DNA of 64,000 nt from the NCBI GenBank assembly GCA_963789495.1, contig CAWBLP010000006.1, positions 1-64,000 on the forward strand. Direction: 5' to 3'. Below, piece by piece: positions 51,044 to 60,172 of this stretch. Position 1 is the first letter of the stretch. Each line of letters starts with the position of its first letter. Source of the stretch: CAWBLP01 sp963789495 (GTDB lineage Bacteria; Pseudomonadota; Alphaproteobacteria; Acetobacterales; Acetobacteraceae). The translations under genes were made by a program, and so were the position numbers. A model generated the notes under the pieces. It ran no database searches. It saw only the letters and a program-made list of their open reading frames with translations, and was not told the origin of the DNA.

Positions 51044-53872
51044 CTAGAACCCGACCTGCAGCTTGAGTCCGCCGCCGAAACCGGCGCTGTGTTGCGAGAG
51101 GTTGGCGTAGACGCCGGCCCGCGCCGTGATGTTCCTGGGCAGGAATATATCGACCGCCGCGCCGACATTGAACCAGGTGCAATCGAACGCGGTGGTGGTG
51201 GTGAAGTCGCCGACGCCGCTGCCCGTGGAGACGATGCGCGCGGTTGCCTGCGCTTTGACGTCGCCCACGAAGTGAGTAACGCCAAGGCCGAGTTGCGGTC
51301 GGATCAGCGCGTCATCGGCGGCGCGGAATTCGCTGCCGATGTCGATCCCGGGCTGCAGATAGACATAGGTCTGGCTCTGCCCCTGGATCTGCAGTCCGAC
51401 AGCGCCGGCGCCGGATTCGGTGTAGCTGCCGGTTGCCAGATGTTCGACCCCCACGCCGCCATGTGGCTTCAGATACCAGCCGCCCATGTCGAACAGATGC
51501 GACACCCGCAGCCGGCCGCCGACGCTGTGCAGGTCCTGCTGGCCGGCGGCCGTTCCAATGACAAGCAGTTGCGCGCGCCGGTTGTCGGACGTACCCCAGC
51601 CGCCGGTCGCGGTGGCGGCGAACTCGGTATTCCGCCAAATATACTTGACCGACATACCAAGGTTGTATTGGTTGATCTCGCTGCTGGAGCCGATCGACGA
51701 CGCGTTCAACCAATTCTGTTCGTATGAGAATCCGGCGCCGATATGCCAGCCATTGCCGAGGTCGAGCTGGCCTCCGGCGGCGAGCTGCCAGCCGGATTCA
51801 TGGAAGCCAAAATTGTCGGATGTGTTGCCTTGCGTGAAGTAATTCCCGCCGGTGATCAGCCAGCCGCATTGGCCCTCATCAAAGTAACGATAGGTGCCAC
51901 TCTGCTCGGCGCAGCTCAGCAGCGCATCGGCGAAACGCAGTCCGGAGCGCAGGGTGCTGAACTGCGTATCGACCGAGATTTCCGGGTCGAGTGAGTCGAT
52001 CGCCTTCAGATAGGTGGCCTGGTCCGGGATCGCGATCAAGCTGTTCGCGACATCGGAATTCAGGGCGCCGGCGGCGAATGCTGTCTGCAAGTATCGCGTG
52101 ATCGGCACCCGGTTGTGGCTGGTGTCCAGCCCCAACGAGCTGCCGGTGAAGTCGATATCGTAGCTGAGGGCGATGTTGTTGGGGTCGGGGTAACTCAGGC
52201 TGTAGTTTGCCACCACGGAGGAGGTGACTGTCAGGTTGGACTGCGTCGCGGCAGTGACGCCACTCACCGCGGTCACGATCGGACCGGCCGTCTGCGGCCC
52301 AACCGACGGAGCGTTGCCCGCGTTGAAGGAGACGCGCACCGTTCCGGCGAGATCCGCGGTGCCGTCGACCTGTATCCGGTCCACTTGCGTCGCGGTGCCG
52401 GTCGTCTGGGCGTCGGTCATATCGACCGCCAGGACGCCCGTGGAGGTCTGGACAAGGTTGACATGGCCGCCGCCGGCGCTGGCAGGGTTGAACAGCGTCG
52501 TGGTGATGATGTTGTTCGCGCCGCCGGGCGAGAGGATGCCGGCATTGTCGAGTTCCGCGTCCGCATTCCCCGCAGCCTGCAGCGAGGCGCTGGTGCCGAT
52601 GTTGAAGACGCCGCCGGCCTGGTTCGCGAAGGGTGCGGTAAGGCCACTGATCGCGACGTTGCCGGTGATGGTCCCGTCGTTGCTGACCCCGTCCATCACG
52701 CCTTCGATCGCCATTCGCGGTCCGTTGATAGTTCCGTGGTTCTCGATGTGCGTGCCAGGCAAGCTGGAGGTCTCGATGATATCACCCAAGATAACACCGT
52801 CGTTCACGATGGTGAGGTCACTGTCCAACGCGTGAATCGCCACGCCGCCGGTGCCGGCAGCAGAGCGGATCGTGCCGCTGTTGGTGATGAAACTCGTCGT
52901 GCCGTCCATGATGAAGATGCCGGCGCCGTCGGGCTCGCCGGCGGTCCCGGCTGCGATACCGCCTTCGACCAGCGCACCTTTCGTTACTGTGACGGTGATC
53001 GGGCCCTTACCGGCACCCACATTCTGCGCGAAGACGCCATGCGCACCGGGACCGGTGGCTTGAACCGAACCGCGAACCGCAACATTCACATACCCGTTCG
53101 CGGCAGCGGTCGATCCGCCGGCTGCCTGGGCAAGCACGCCGTACGCTTCGGAACCGCCGGTCCTGACGCTTCCATTGACATAGACGTCGACGTTGCCGGC
53201 AACGCCAACACCCCCGGCACTCCCGACCAGCGCAGCCGCCGGATCGGCGGTAACGCCACCGCGAATGCCGCCGCCACCACCGACGCTTTGCGCCACCACG
53301 CCGATTGAGCCGTCGCCAGCGGTGACGATGCTGCCATCGACATAGACCGCGACATTGCCCCCGCTGCCGTTTCCACCCGGGGCACCCATCGCGAGGCCGC
53401 TGCCAAAGTTGCTCGACGGTCCCAACTGAACATTACCGGCATAGCCGCCACCACCGCCGACGCTTTGCGCGAAGATGCCGTAAGCGGCGACCGGTCCCTG
53501 GGCAGGGCTGTTACTGGGTCCAGTTTCGATGCTGGCGTACTGAAATTCAAATACCTGGACTCCGCCGCCGTTGCCGCTCGAATTGGCGCTCGATCCCAAG
53601 GTGATTGTCCCCTCGACGCCGGCGGCGCCGGCACCCCCTGTGCCACCGCCGCCACCGACACTTTGAGCGAAGATGCCGCTCGCGCCGATCCCATGGGTCC
53701 TTATCGTTCCGCTGACCTCGTTGACGAGGATCGAACCCCCGTTGCCGGCCGCGCCATCGCCCCCAACCTGAATTGCCAGTATGGCATTGCGGGTCGAGGG
53801 CTCGGGGCGGATTGCCCCACCTGAACCAACGCCGATCAACCCCAACGCCCACCAGCTGCCGAGACCACACAA
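51044..53872 (-). CDS. Autotransporter with Gly-rich passenger repeats, probably 5'-truncated
   Basis: 942 codons opening at a TTG (53872) with no ATG, no good ribosome site and no signal peptide; the frame is open further upstream to a stop at about 53980, again without ATG. The passenger consists of repeats with GIFAQSVGGGGG and similar (GVVAQSVGGGGG, GVLAQAAGGS, GVFAQNVGAGKG), each followed by beta-solenoid strands. A transition region then leads to the C-terminal barrel (about residues 640-942) with LITGGNYFTQGNTSDNFGFH, ATATGGWGTSDNRRAQLLV and an end in LKLQVGF, an outer-membrane-type Phe terminus. Relatives are often 1500-2500 residues long, so the N-terminal part seems lost next to the scar at 53900-54290. 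It probably is not exported as it stands. Confidence 0.72.
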   Translation of the reverse strand: MCGLGSWWALGLIGVGSGGAIRPEPSTRNAILAIQVGGDGAAGNGGSILVNEVSGTIRTHGIGASGIFAQSVGGGGGTGGAGAAGVEGTITLGSSANSSGNGGGVQVFEFQYASIETGPSNSPAQGPVAAYGIFAQSVGGGGGYAGNVQLGPSSNFGSGLAMGAPGGNGSGGNVAVYVDGSIVTAGDGSIGVVAQSVGGGGGIRGGVTADPAAALVGSAGGVGVAGNVDVYVNGSVRTGGSEAYGVLAQAAGGSTAAANGYVNVAVRGSVQATGPGAHGVFAQNVGAGKGPITVTVTKGALVEGGIAAGTAGEPDGAGIFIMDGTTSFITNSGTIRSAAGTGGVAIHALDSDLTIVNDGVILGDIIETSSLPGTHIENHGTINGPRMAIEGVMDGVSNDGTITGNVAISGLTAPFANQAGGVFNIGTSASLQAAGNADAELDNAGILSPGGANNIITTTLFNPASAGGGHVNLVQTSTGVLAVDMTDAQTTGTATQVDRIQVDGTADLAGTVRVSFNAGNAPSVGPQTAGPIVTAVSGVTAATQSNLTVTSSVVANYSLSYPDPNNIALSYDIDFTGSSLGLDTSHNRVPITRYLQTAFAAGALNSDVANSLIAIPDQATYLKAIDSLDPEISVDTQFSTLRSGLRFADALLSCAEQSGTYRYFDEGQCGWLITGGNYFTQGNTSDNFGFHESGWQLAAGGQLDLGNGWHIGAGFSYEQNWLNASSIGSSSEINQYNLGMSVKYIWRNTEFAATATGGWGTSDNRRAQLLVIGTAAGQQDLHSVGGRLRVSHLFDMGGWYLKPHGGVGVEHLATGSYTESGAGAVGLQIQGQSQTYVYLQPGIDIGSEFRAADDALIRPQLGLGVTHFVGDVKAQATARIVSTGSGVGDFTTTTAFDCTWFNVGAAVDIFLPRNITARAGVYANLSQHSAGFGGGLKLQVGF

Positions 53873-54080
53873 CGGACCTAAAAGGGGCCGGTGGCCTCCT
53901 ATGGACGCACAGCTTTCGGTTGAGTGATCAATACAGGGTAGCAGCTCCCCGAGCGCTCCGATGAATTTTCCCGGCTAGCTCACTGACGCGGGAGAAGCGG
54001 TGAACGGTAGGAGAAAGCTGGCGTTGTTCCGTCTGCCAGGGTTGGGTGTGTCACCCCAATTCTGGAAGGGGAGGCCGCTG

Positions 54081-54167
54081 ATGACCGAGATGAACCCGCT
54101 GTGTCATGGCATGATCGAGGACACTGCGGTTCGCAATCTGTCGCCGGTGATACAACGCTCCTATGTG
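54081..54167 (+). pseudogene. N-terminal fragment of a tyrosine recombinase
   Basis: ATG 54081, with GGGGAGG upstream, opens CHGMIEDTAVRNLSPVIQRS, the typical first helices of XerD-like/IS-associated tyrosine recombinases (in intact relatives roughly LRQRMIEDMTIRNLSPATQ). After YV the similarity ends and the frame runs into an oppositely oriented istB fragment. Only about 29 residues remain. Confidence 0.5.
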
Positions 54168-54176
54168 ATCGGTGGG

Positions 54177-54275
54177 GCTGGCACGCGCGTAAAGCTTGCT
54201 GAGCAAGCGGAACAGCAGGGCACCGCCGAAGGCGCTGAACGGTAGGTATCCGAGTTCACCCAGGAGAACCGAATC
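54177..54275 (-). pseudogene. Fragment of an IS21-family istB helper ATPase gene
   Basis: The minus strand reads SVLLGELGYLPFSAFGGALL and FRLLSKLYARAS. This is the unmistakable Walker B and following helix of IstB (canonical LDELGYLPF, then LLF-x-L-x-SKLYE). The first Asp is replaced by Gly. Only 33 codons remain; the P-loop part and the C-terminus are missing. It is joined directly to the truncated gnd gene. Confidence 0.65.
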
Positions 54276-54644
54276 TTCTTCGGTGATGCTCGCCGACATC
54301 GACATAATGCAAACCGCATTCCTGCAGTTCGTGGGCGCGGCGGATATCGTCGTGGCAATGGGAATTGCTACCATCGATGGCGGTGTCACCCGGATCAAGC
54401 GACGGCACCAGAGACTGCAGCGCCGTATCCACCGCTGCGGCCGTCAGCATCATCCGCATGGCACGCGGCTTTATCATCGCCATGAAACAATCGGCAGGCT
54501 GTCAAAGCCTTTCGCAGCCTGTGCCACTTATGGCTGGACGGAGTCGGTGTCGTGATCATGAACCGCAGAGTGGCGCCCGACCCGCATCAGCCGCTCCACC
54601 ATCTTAGCGCCTATGCGGCTAAGTCCGATCATGCCCAATTTCAT
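54276..54644 (-). pseudogene. gnd: Truncated, frameshifted 6-phosphogluconate dehydrogenase gene
   Basis: Begins at ATG 54644, 28 bases after the transketolase stop: MKLGMIGLSRIGAKMVERLM, the Rossmann start of Gnd, in which the usual GLGRMG is GLSRIG. A stop interrupts after DHDTDSVQP. A shifted frame continues KPRAMRMMLTAAAVDTALQS and LDPGDTAIDGSNSHCHDDIR up to HYVDVG, where the conserved Ser-Gly-Gly would follow. At that point the istB fragment begins. More than half of the gene is gone, so oxidative decarboxylation of 6-phosphogluconate is not encoded here. Confidence 0.82.
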
Positions 54645-54672
54645 AGGCACTTTCCTGGAACCGCCCGCTGGT

Positions 54673-56751
54673 TCATGATTGCTTCGCACCCATCGACTGC
54701 TTTGCGGCGGCGACAACGCCATCCACAGTGAAGCCGAAATGCTCCATCACCACCTTGATCGGAGCGGACATGCCGAAGGTGCGCATACCCAGGACAACAC
54801 CGGCAGAGCCAACGTAGCGCTGCCAACCCAAGCGGGATCCCTCTTCCACGGAAACCCGCGCCGTCACCTCCGCCGGCAACACCGCCTCGAAATACGCCGC
54901 ATCCTGCTCTTCGAAGAGCTCCCATGACGGCATACTGACGACCCGCGCGTGAATGCCTTCCGTGGACAGGCGATCACGCGCGCCGAGACACAGCGAAACT
55001 TCGCTGCCGCTGGCGATGAGGATTACATCCGGCGGCCCGGCCGGCGAATCGGCCAGCACGTAGGCACCTCGCGCAAGGCCCGATGCCGCGGCGAATTGCG
55101 TCCGATCGACGATCGGCAGTGCCTGCCTAGTACAAATCAGAGCAACCGGCCGGTCCGGTAATTTCAAGGCAACGCGATAGGCCTCGGTCATTTCGTTGGC
55201 GTCGGCCGGGCGGATCACGACCATTCCCGGGATCGCACGCAACGAAACCAATTGCTCGATCGGCTGGTGCGTCGGCCCGTCCTCTCCAAGGCTGATCGAA
55301 TCGTGCGTCCAGATGTGCAGCACCGGCAAATCCATCAGCGCCGCCAAACGGATCGCCCCGCGCGCATAGTCGGTGAATATCAGAAAGCCCGAGCCGAACC
55401 CGCGCAGGCCAGTCAGTGTCATTCCGTTGACGGCGGCGCACATCGCATGCTCGCGCACCCCAAAGTGCATGTTTCGGCCCTGGTAGTCGCCAAGCGTGTC
55501 GTTTGCCTGGAAATCTCCCGCAGCGTCGAACGTCAACCTCGTCTTGGTGCTTGGTGCCAGATCGGCCGCACCACCGATGATCCACGGGACCTTCCCTGCT
55601 ACAGCGTTCAGCACCTTGCCGGATGCATCGCGCGTCGATAGACCCGAGGCGCTTGGCGGAAATATCGGAAGTGCCGCTTCCCAACCGGATGGCAGCCGGC
55701 GTTCGCGCAGGCAGTCGATTTGCCCTGCAAGGTCTGGGTACCGGTCACGATAGCGCGCGAGCATCAGCTCCCAAGCGCCATGCTTCCGCGCGCCGCGCGC
55801 GCCAAGCAGGTCGGCAAAATGCTTGCGTACTCCGTCTGGCACGACAAACTGGCGGTTCGGATCGAAGTCGAAGAACGCCTTGGTCAGTCGTACTTCCGCT
55901 TCGCCAAGCGGTTCGCCGTGCGCCTCCGGCAAATCGTGCTTGTGCGGCGCGCCATAGCCGATGTGGCTGTGCACGATAATCAGTGTCGGTCGGTCCGACA
56001 CAAGCTTGAACCCCCGATACGCTTGCTCCAGCAGATCCGTGTCGTTGGCGTCGGTGACACGCAGGATGTTCCAGCGATAGGCCAGAAAACGCGCTGCCAC
56101 ATCCTCGGTGAACGCGATATCCGTATGGCCCTCGATCGTCACGCGGTTGCTGTCGTAGATCCAGCACAGGTTGGACAGCCGCAGATGGCCGGCCAACGAC
56201 GCGGCCTCACTCGTCACGCCCTCCATCATGTCGCCATCGCCGCACAGCGTGTAGACATCGAAGTTGAACAAGTCGAAATCCGGCCGATTGTAGGTGGCGC
56301 GGAGCCATTGCCCGGCGATCGCCATGCCAACGCTGGTCGCTGCTCCCTGCCCGAGTGGTCCCGTGGTGGCCTCCACGCCGGAGGTCCAGCCATATTCCGG
56401 ATGCCCGGGGCAGCGGCTGCCAGCCTGGCGGAATGTCCTGATGTCATCCAACGTGACCGCATCGCGGCCGGATTGCTCATAGCTCAGATTGGCTGCCTTG
56501 ATTCCCGCAAGATAAATCAGGCTGTACAGCAGCATCGAAGCATGGCCGCTGGACAGTACGAACCGGTCGCGATTGATCCAGCCGGGATCTGCCGGATCGT
56601 ATCGCAACACGCGCTGCCACAGCGTGTATGCCGCGGGCGCAGCATCCATCGGAGTGCCCGGGTGGCCGGATTTGGCAGCCTGCACCGCGTCCACCGCCAG
56701 CATGCGGATGGTATTGATCGCAAGCTGGTCCATGTCTGAATGTTGCGCCAT
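54673..56751 (-). CDS. tkt: Transketolase
   Basis: 692 residues from ATG 56751. Conserved blocks: AVDAVQAAKSGHPGTPMDAA, RDRFVLSSGHASMLLYSLIY, TGPLGQGAATSVGMAIAGQW, the thiamine diphosphate site CGDGDMMEGVTSEAASLAGH, NLCWIYDSNRVTIEGHTDIA. The second half has NMHFGVREHAMCAAVNGMTL with the catalytic Glu, THDSISLGEDGPTHQPIEQL, and IASGSEVSLCLGA in the C-terminal domain. Full length for the family. It moves two-carbon units in the pentose phosphate pathway. It is the only intact gene of the MFS-gntK-tkt-gnd cluster, probably kept because it is needed for biosynthesis. Confidence 0.95.
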   Translation of the reverse strand: MAQHSDMDQLAINTIRMLAVDAVQAAKSGHPGTPMDAAPAAYTLWQRVLRYDPADPGWINRDRFVLSSGHASMLLYSLIYLAGIKAANLSYEQSGRDAVTLDDIRTFRQAGSRCPGHPEYGWTSGVEATTGPLGQGAATSVGMAIAGQWLRATYNRPDFDLFNFDVYTLCGDGDMMEGVTSEAASLAGHLRLSNLCWIYDSNRVTIEGHTDIAFTEDVAARFLAYRWNILRVTDANDTDLLEQAYRGFKLVSDRPTLIIVHSHIGYGAPHKHDLPEAHGEPLGEAEVRLTKAFFDFDPNRQFVVPDGVRKHFADLLGARGARKHGAWELMLARYRDRYPDLAGQIDCLRERRLPSGWEAALPIFPPSASGLSTRDASGKVLNAVAGKVPWIIGGAADLAPSTKTRLTFDAAGDFQANDTLGDYQGRNMHFGVREHAMCAAVNGMTLTGLRGFGSGFLIFTDYARGAIRLAALMDLPVLHIWTHDSISLGEDGPTHQPIEQLVSLRAIPGMVVIRPADANEMTEAYRVALKLPDRPVALICTRQALPIVDRTQFAAASGLARGAYVLADSPAGPPDVILIASGSEVSLCLGARDRLSTEGIHARVVSMPSWELFEEQDAAYFEAVLPAEVTARVSVEEGSRLGWQRYVGSAGVVLGMRTFGMSAPIKVVMEHFGFTVDGVVAAAKQSMGAKQS

Positions 56752-56805
56752 CGCATGACCTCACGGGCTGTTCGCAGCCGTCGCCTGGGCGGCAGCGGCG
56801 TTGTG

Positions 56806-57267
56806 CTATGATGTTGTCACCGTCGCCCCGGTTGAACCGTGCGCCGGAACAATGACGGGATGCTCGTCCTCGCCTGGTGTTTCGACGTCTCGAACGGGCT
56901 ACGCAGCAACGAGTGTGGCATGTACTGATACTGACGTCGGCTTATGCGCTCGGCGATCACATCCTCGTCAACCTGCAGATAAACCAGCATGACCACTGTC
57001 CGATCACCCACGGTGATTCTGCGGTAGGCGCGTGTGAGGTCAGAGCACGTGATGATACCTGGCCCGCCGGCAGCCAACCAGTGGTCAATCCATCGCGCGA
57101 TCGCCTGCAATCATGGCAAACGATCCTGATCGTTCGAGGTGTGTTCGGATCGCATCTCTTCGGCGTTGGCTGTTGGGTGCGGGTCGTCGCCGTCAATGTA
57201 GCGCCAGCGCAGAACGCGTTGTGGTTCCACGGCGTTTGTTGTCTTGCCGGTTTCCCGAGACAGCCAT
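56806..57267 (-). pseudogene. gntK: Gluconokinase gene with two frameshifts and a nonsense codon
   Basis: Read with corrections, the minus strand gives MAVSG, then after removing one extra base TGKTTNAVE (Walker A), RWRYIDGDDPHPTANAEEMR, NDQDRLP, a TGA at 57111-57113 where all relatives have Trp, LQAIARWIDHWLAAGGPGII, TCSDLTRAYRRI, VDEDVIAERISRRQYQYMPH, SLLRSPFET, and after another shift EDEHPVIVPAHGSTGATVTT before TAG. This is a complete gluconokinase (gluconate to 6-phosphogluconate) apart from these lesions. It lies between the MFS transporter and tkt on the same strand. Three independent lesions make sequencing error unlikely. Confidence 0.8.
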
Positions 57268-58611
57268 CAGCAGCAGGGACGGTCTTGCTCAGCTGCCGGG
57301 CGGCTTAGGCTTCGGCACCTGACATGGTCATGACGACCTTACTGATGATGTGCGTGCTTCGGACACGATTGCGGGCGCCGCGGTGGGGTCCGGCAGCGGC
57401 GTGATCTCGCCCAGCAGGAGCACGTAGGAGAGGATGCCGATCAGCAGCACCACGCCGGCGATGAGAAATGCGCCGCTGAAGGAATTGGTGGCACCGACAA
57501 TGTAGCCGGTGGCGACAGGTGCCGCGACGCCCATCAGGTTGTTGAAGAAATTCATAATGCCACCGATCGCACCGGTTCCGCCCTTTGGTGCGATCAATGA
57601 CGGAATGGACCATCCGACCGGCGCCGCGGCAGACAGCCCGCCAAGCGCGATCGAGATCCACATGATCGCCCATGCGGCGCTTGTGGTGAAACCCGCGCCG
57701 AACACCGCAAGGCCGGCTGACATACCAAGTATCAGCACGGTCTTACGCACACACGTCTCGCCGTAGCCACGTGAGATGAGATGATCGATGAGCCATCCGC
57801 CGACGGCCAGGTCGGCGATCGTCGCGACGATCCACGGGATCGTCGTGTAGCCGGCCGAGCTGATCAAACTCATGTGCAGTTGATGGACGAGATAACCCGG
57901 TAACCAGGTGAGGAACAAATAGAACGAGTAGCCGTAGGCGCCGAAGCCGATGGTGAGGCCCCAGACCTTTCGATTGGTTAGAAGGTAGCGGAGCATTGCG
58001 CCGGCGCCGCGCGACGCCTCGCCCTCGGGAGCTGCGCCGCCTGCGCGCATGTACTCGTGCTCCTGTGCCGTAAGGTGAGTGTCGGCGCTGGGATCGCGAT
58101 AGAACACGTGGAAGCCGATGAAATAGACAAAGCTGAGGATAGCAGTTGCCCAAAACGCGCCGCGCCAGCCAAAGTAAATCACTGTTAACGCGACGAGCGG
58201 TGCACCGATGACATTGGAGAATTTGGCTGCGGCATCGAAGATCGCGGTGGCGAGTGCCCGCTCGGTGCGCGGGAACCAATAGCCGGTGGCTTTGGCGTTC
58301 GCCGGAAATGCTGGGGCCTCGGCAATGCCGAGCAATGCGCGTGCCGCGACCAGTCCGCCAAATCCACCGGCGAGGGTGGTCAGCGCGGTGCCGACGGACC
58401 AGAGTGCCGCGCCGATGCGACCGATCGGCGATACGCCGAAGCGGTCGAGGATCAATCCAGTCGGAATCTGCATGACGGCATAGGACCAGAAGAAGGCGCT
58501 GAACAGCCATCCAAGTTGCGCTGCATCGAGCCCGAATGCGTGCTGCAACTGTGGTGCGGCCACCGAGAGGTTGATCCGATCGAAGTAGTTCACCAGCACG
58601 CCGGAGCCTAA

Positions 58612-59675
58612 GAGCCTGACTCGAATTGTATTTCCAACGTGCGACCGATTTGGATTTACTGGATGATCGTGAGGTCGATCGGTTCATGTGGCTGCGAGGC
58701 GACGGGACATCAGCTTGACGCTTGCGATGTAAAGCCAGGTGACCGCGCTTTCGACGGTGGCCTCGAAATCCTTGGCCAGACGGCGGTTGCGGTTAAGCCA
58801 GGCCAGAGTGCGTTCAACCACCCAGCGTCTGGGCAGCAAGACAAAACCCTTGGCGGCATCGGGTCGCTTGACGATCTCGATTGTCCAGTCGCCGACCTTG
58901 GTGAGAGCATCCTTCAGCTTGTCGCCGGCATAGGCGCTGTCGGCAAAGATGTGGCGCAGCCAGGGAAAGGCACTACGCACGCTCGCCAGTAGAGGCGGCG
59001 CGCCGTCACGATCCTGGATATTGGCCGGATGGACGATCGCACCGACCACCAGACCGATGGTATCGGTGAGGATGTGGCGCTTGCGGCCCTTGATCATCTT
59101 CTCGGCGGCATAACCTCGCGGACCGCCAGCCTCCGTCGTCTTGACGGACTGGCTGTCGACAATGCCCGCTGTCGGGCTGGCCTCCCGGCCTTCCGCTTCG
59201 CGCACGTCCATGAGCAGTGCATGGTTGACGGTCTGCCACGTCCCACCGGCGCGCCAAGCATAAAAATACCGCTGCACCGTGGTGAACGGAGGGAAATCTT
59301 TCGGCAGCATCCGCCATTGGCAGCCGGCTTGGGCTATGTAGAAGATGGCATCGACGACGTGCCGCATGCTGGTCTTGCGGGTCCGCCCGCGGCTTGCCGG
59401 TGGCGGCATGTGTGGCTCGATCATCGCCCATTCCGCGTCGGTGGTGTCGCTTGCATAGCGCAGTCCGTCGCGCCGATACTTGGCCCGCGTGGTCCCGGTC
59501 CAGGTCATACGTGATCCCTCGGTGTGTTCGCAGCCACGAGAGAATCGCAACCGCTGGGATCACGCAACTGGCTTTCATACGCCGCCGGACAGACCGGCAG
59601 CGGCACCCGGCCGTGACGGCTCAGCGCATTGAAAACACCGCAGATGTCGTTCCACATTGATTCCGGGTCAGGCTC
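58612..59675 (-). mobile_element. IS5-family insertion sequence in the MFS gene
   Basis: 1064-bp element with ends GAGCCTGACTCG and, inverted, GAGCCTGACCCG (imperfect inverted repeat, first nine bases identical). The 3-bp target duplication TAA (58609-58611 and 59676-59678) fits the TNA target of IS1031-type members of the IS5 family. It is unrelated to the 1047-bp element in the window. It carries one transposase gene. Exact frame restoration on removal shows a recent insertion. Confidence 0.93.
58684..59508 (-). CDS. IS5-family DDE transposase (DUF4096/DDE_1 type)
   Basis: 274 residues from ATG 59508 (GAGGGATCACGT upstream; an earlier in-frame start at 59550 adds residues unlike the family). 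The N-terminal DUF4096-like region contains LRYASDTTDAEWAMIEPHMP and HVVDAIFYIAQAGCQWRMLP, KDFPPFTTVQRYFYAW. The catalytic triad appears as GIVDSQSVKTTEAGGPRGYA (Asp), HIFADSAYAGDKLKDAL (Asp) and RRWVVERTLAWLNRNRRLAK (Glu). This is a complete, presumably active transposase of the IS1031/IS427 branch. Confidence 0.93.
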   Translation of the reverse strand: MTWTGTTRAKYRRDGLRYASDTTDAEWAMIEPHMPPPASRGRTRKTSMRHVVDAIFYIAQAGCQWRMLPKDFPPFTTVQRYFYAWRAGGTWQTVNHALLMDVREAEGREASPTAGIVDSQSVKTTEAGGPRGYAAEKMIKGRKRHILTDTIGLVVGAIVHPANIQDRDGAPPLLASVRSAFPWLRHIFADSAYAGDKLKDALTKVGDWTIEIVKRPDAAKGFVLLPRRWVVERTLAWLNRNRRLAKDFEATVESAVTWLYIASVKLMSRRLAAT

Positions 59676-59738
59676 TAACAGAATTCCGATCCACCACCGG
59701 CGTCGGGGAACGGATTGGGCTGCTGCCACTGCTTTCAT

Positions 59739-60172
59739 CTGATACCTCCGTTACAGCCCAGACTGACGGGCGGCGGCCGTCGGGTCTTGCACCGGAGTGA
59801 CATCATTTGAAAGTTTACATGGTTACACTCCTGAGGGCGACTACACACTCGGTCCGCGCAACGTGAGGACCTGATGCGATTCGGCCCGGTCTGACGGGCT
59901 TTTCGGCTCACGGAAGCGGGCAGGCTACCGCACGCACTCGGTTCCAGAAAAATCTGCGAGCTTTGAGCAAGACCTGCCCCATGCAATTGCCATTCTAACT
60001 CGCAGTCGTGGATTGGTCTGGATTTGGTGCGATGTTGCTTTCGATTTTCTCTGAGTTCCTCTTGGTCGGGCAAGCGCCATACACCGAATGGCGTCGCACA
60101 TGCTTTGCTCCAGACAGTCAGGCGCCGCATGGCTCGCCGCTGTCTGGTCGTCGGCCGCCGTCGGGAAGAGCC
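59739..60172. promoter_or_regulatory. Divergent promoter region of the MFS operon and the OprB porin gene
   Basis: About 430 bases without a gene. It contains an imperfect direct repeat GTTTACATG/GTTACACTC near 59811-59828, placed as an operator for a sugar-acid regulator would be, and a small hairpin GCCCG-6-CGGGC followed by TTTT at 59884-59903 that could be a leader terminator upstream of oprB. Both are read from sequence only. Confidence 0.35.

Larger units (their letters stand above)
57328..59738 (-). pseudogene. Sugar-acid MFS transporter gene split by an IS5-family element
   Basis: The 5' part starts at ATG 59738 (GGAGGTATCAG upstream) and reads MKAVAAAQSVPRRRWWIGIL plus Leu, ending in TTA at 59676-59678. 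The 3' part resumes after the element at 58608 as GSGVLVNYFDRINLSVAAPQ. Removing the 1064-bp IS and one TAA copy gives an uninterrupted protein of about 447 residues with 12 helices, of the anion:cation symporter (ACS) type used for gluconate, glucarate and hexuronates. Signature pieces include GFGGLVAARALLGIAEAPAF and RTERALATAIFDAAAKFSNV. It heads the gntK-tkt-gnd cluster. A GTG at 58599 could allow expression of the 3' part, but it lacks most of the first helix. Confidence 0.93.
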
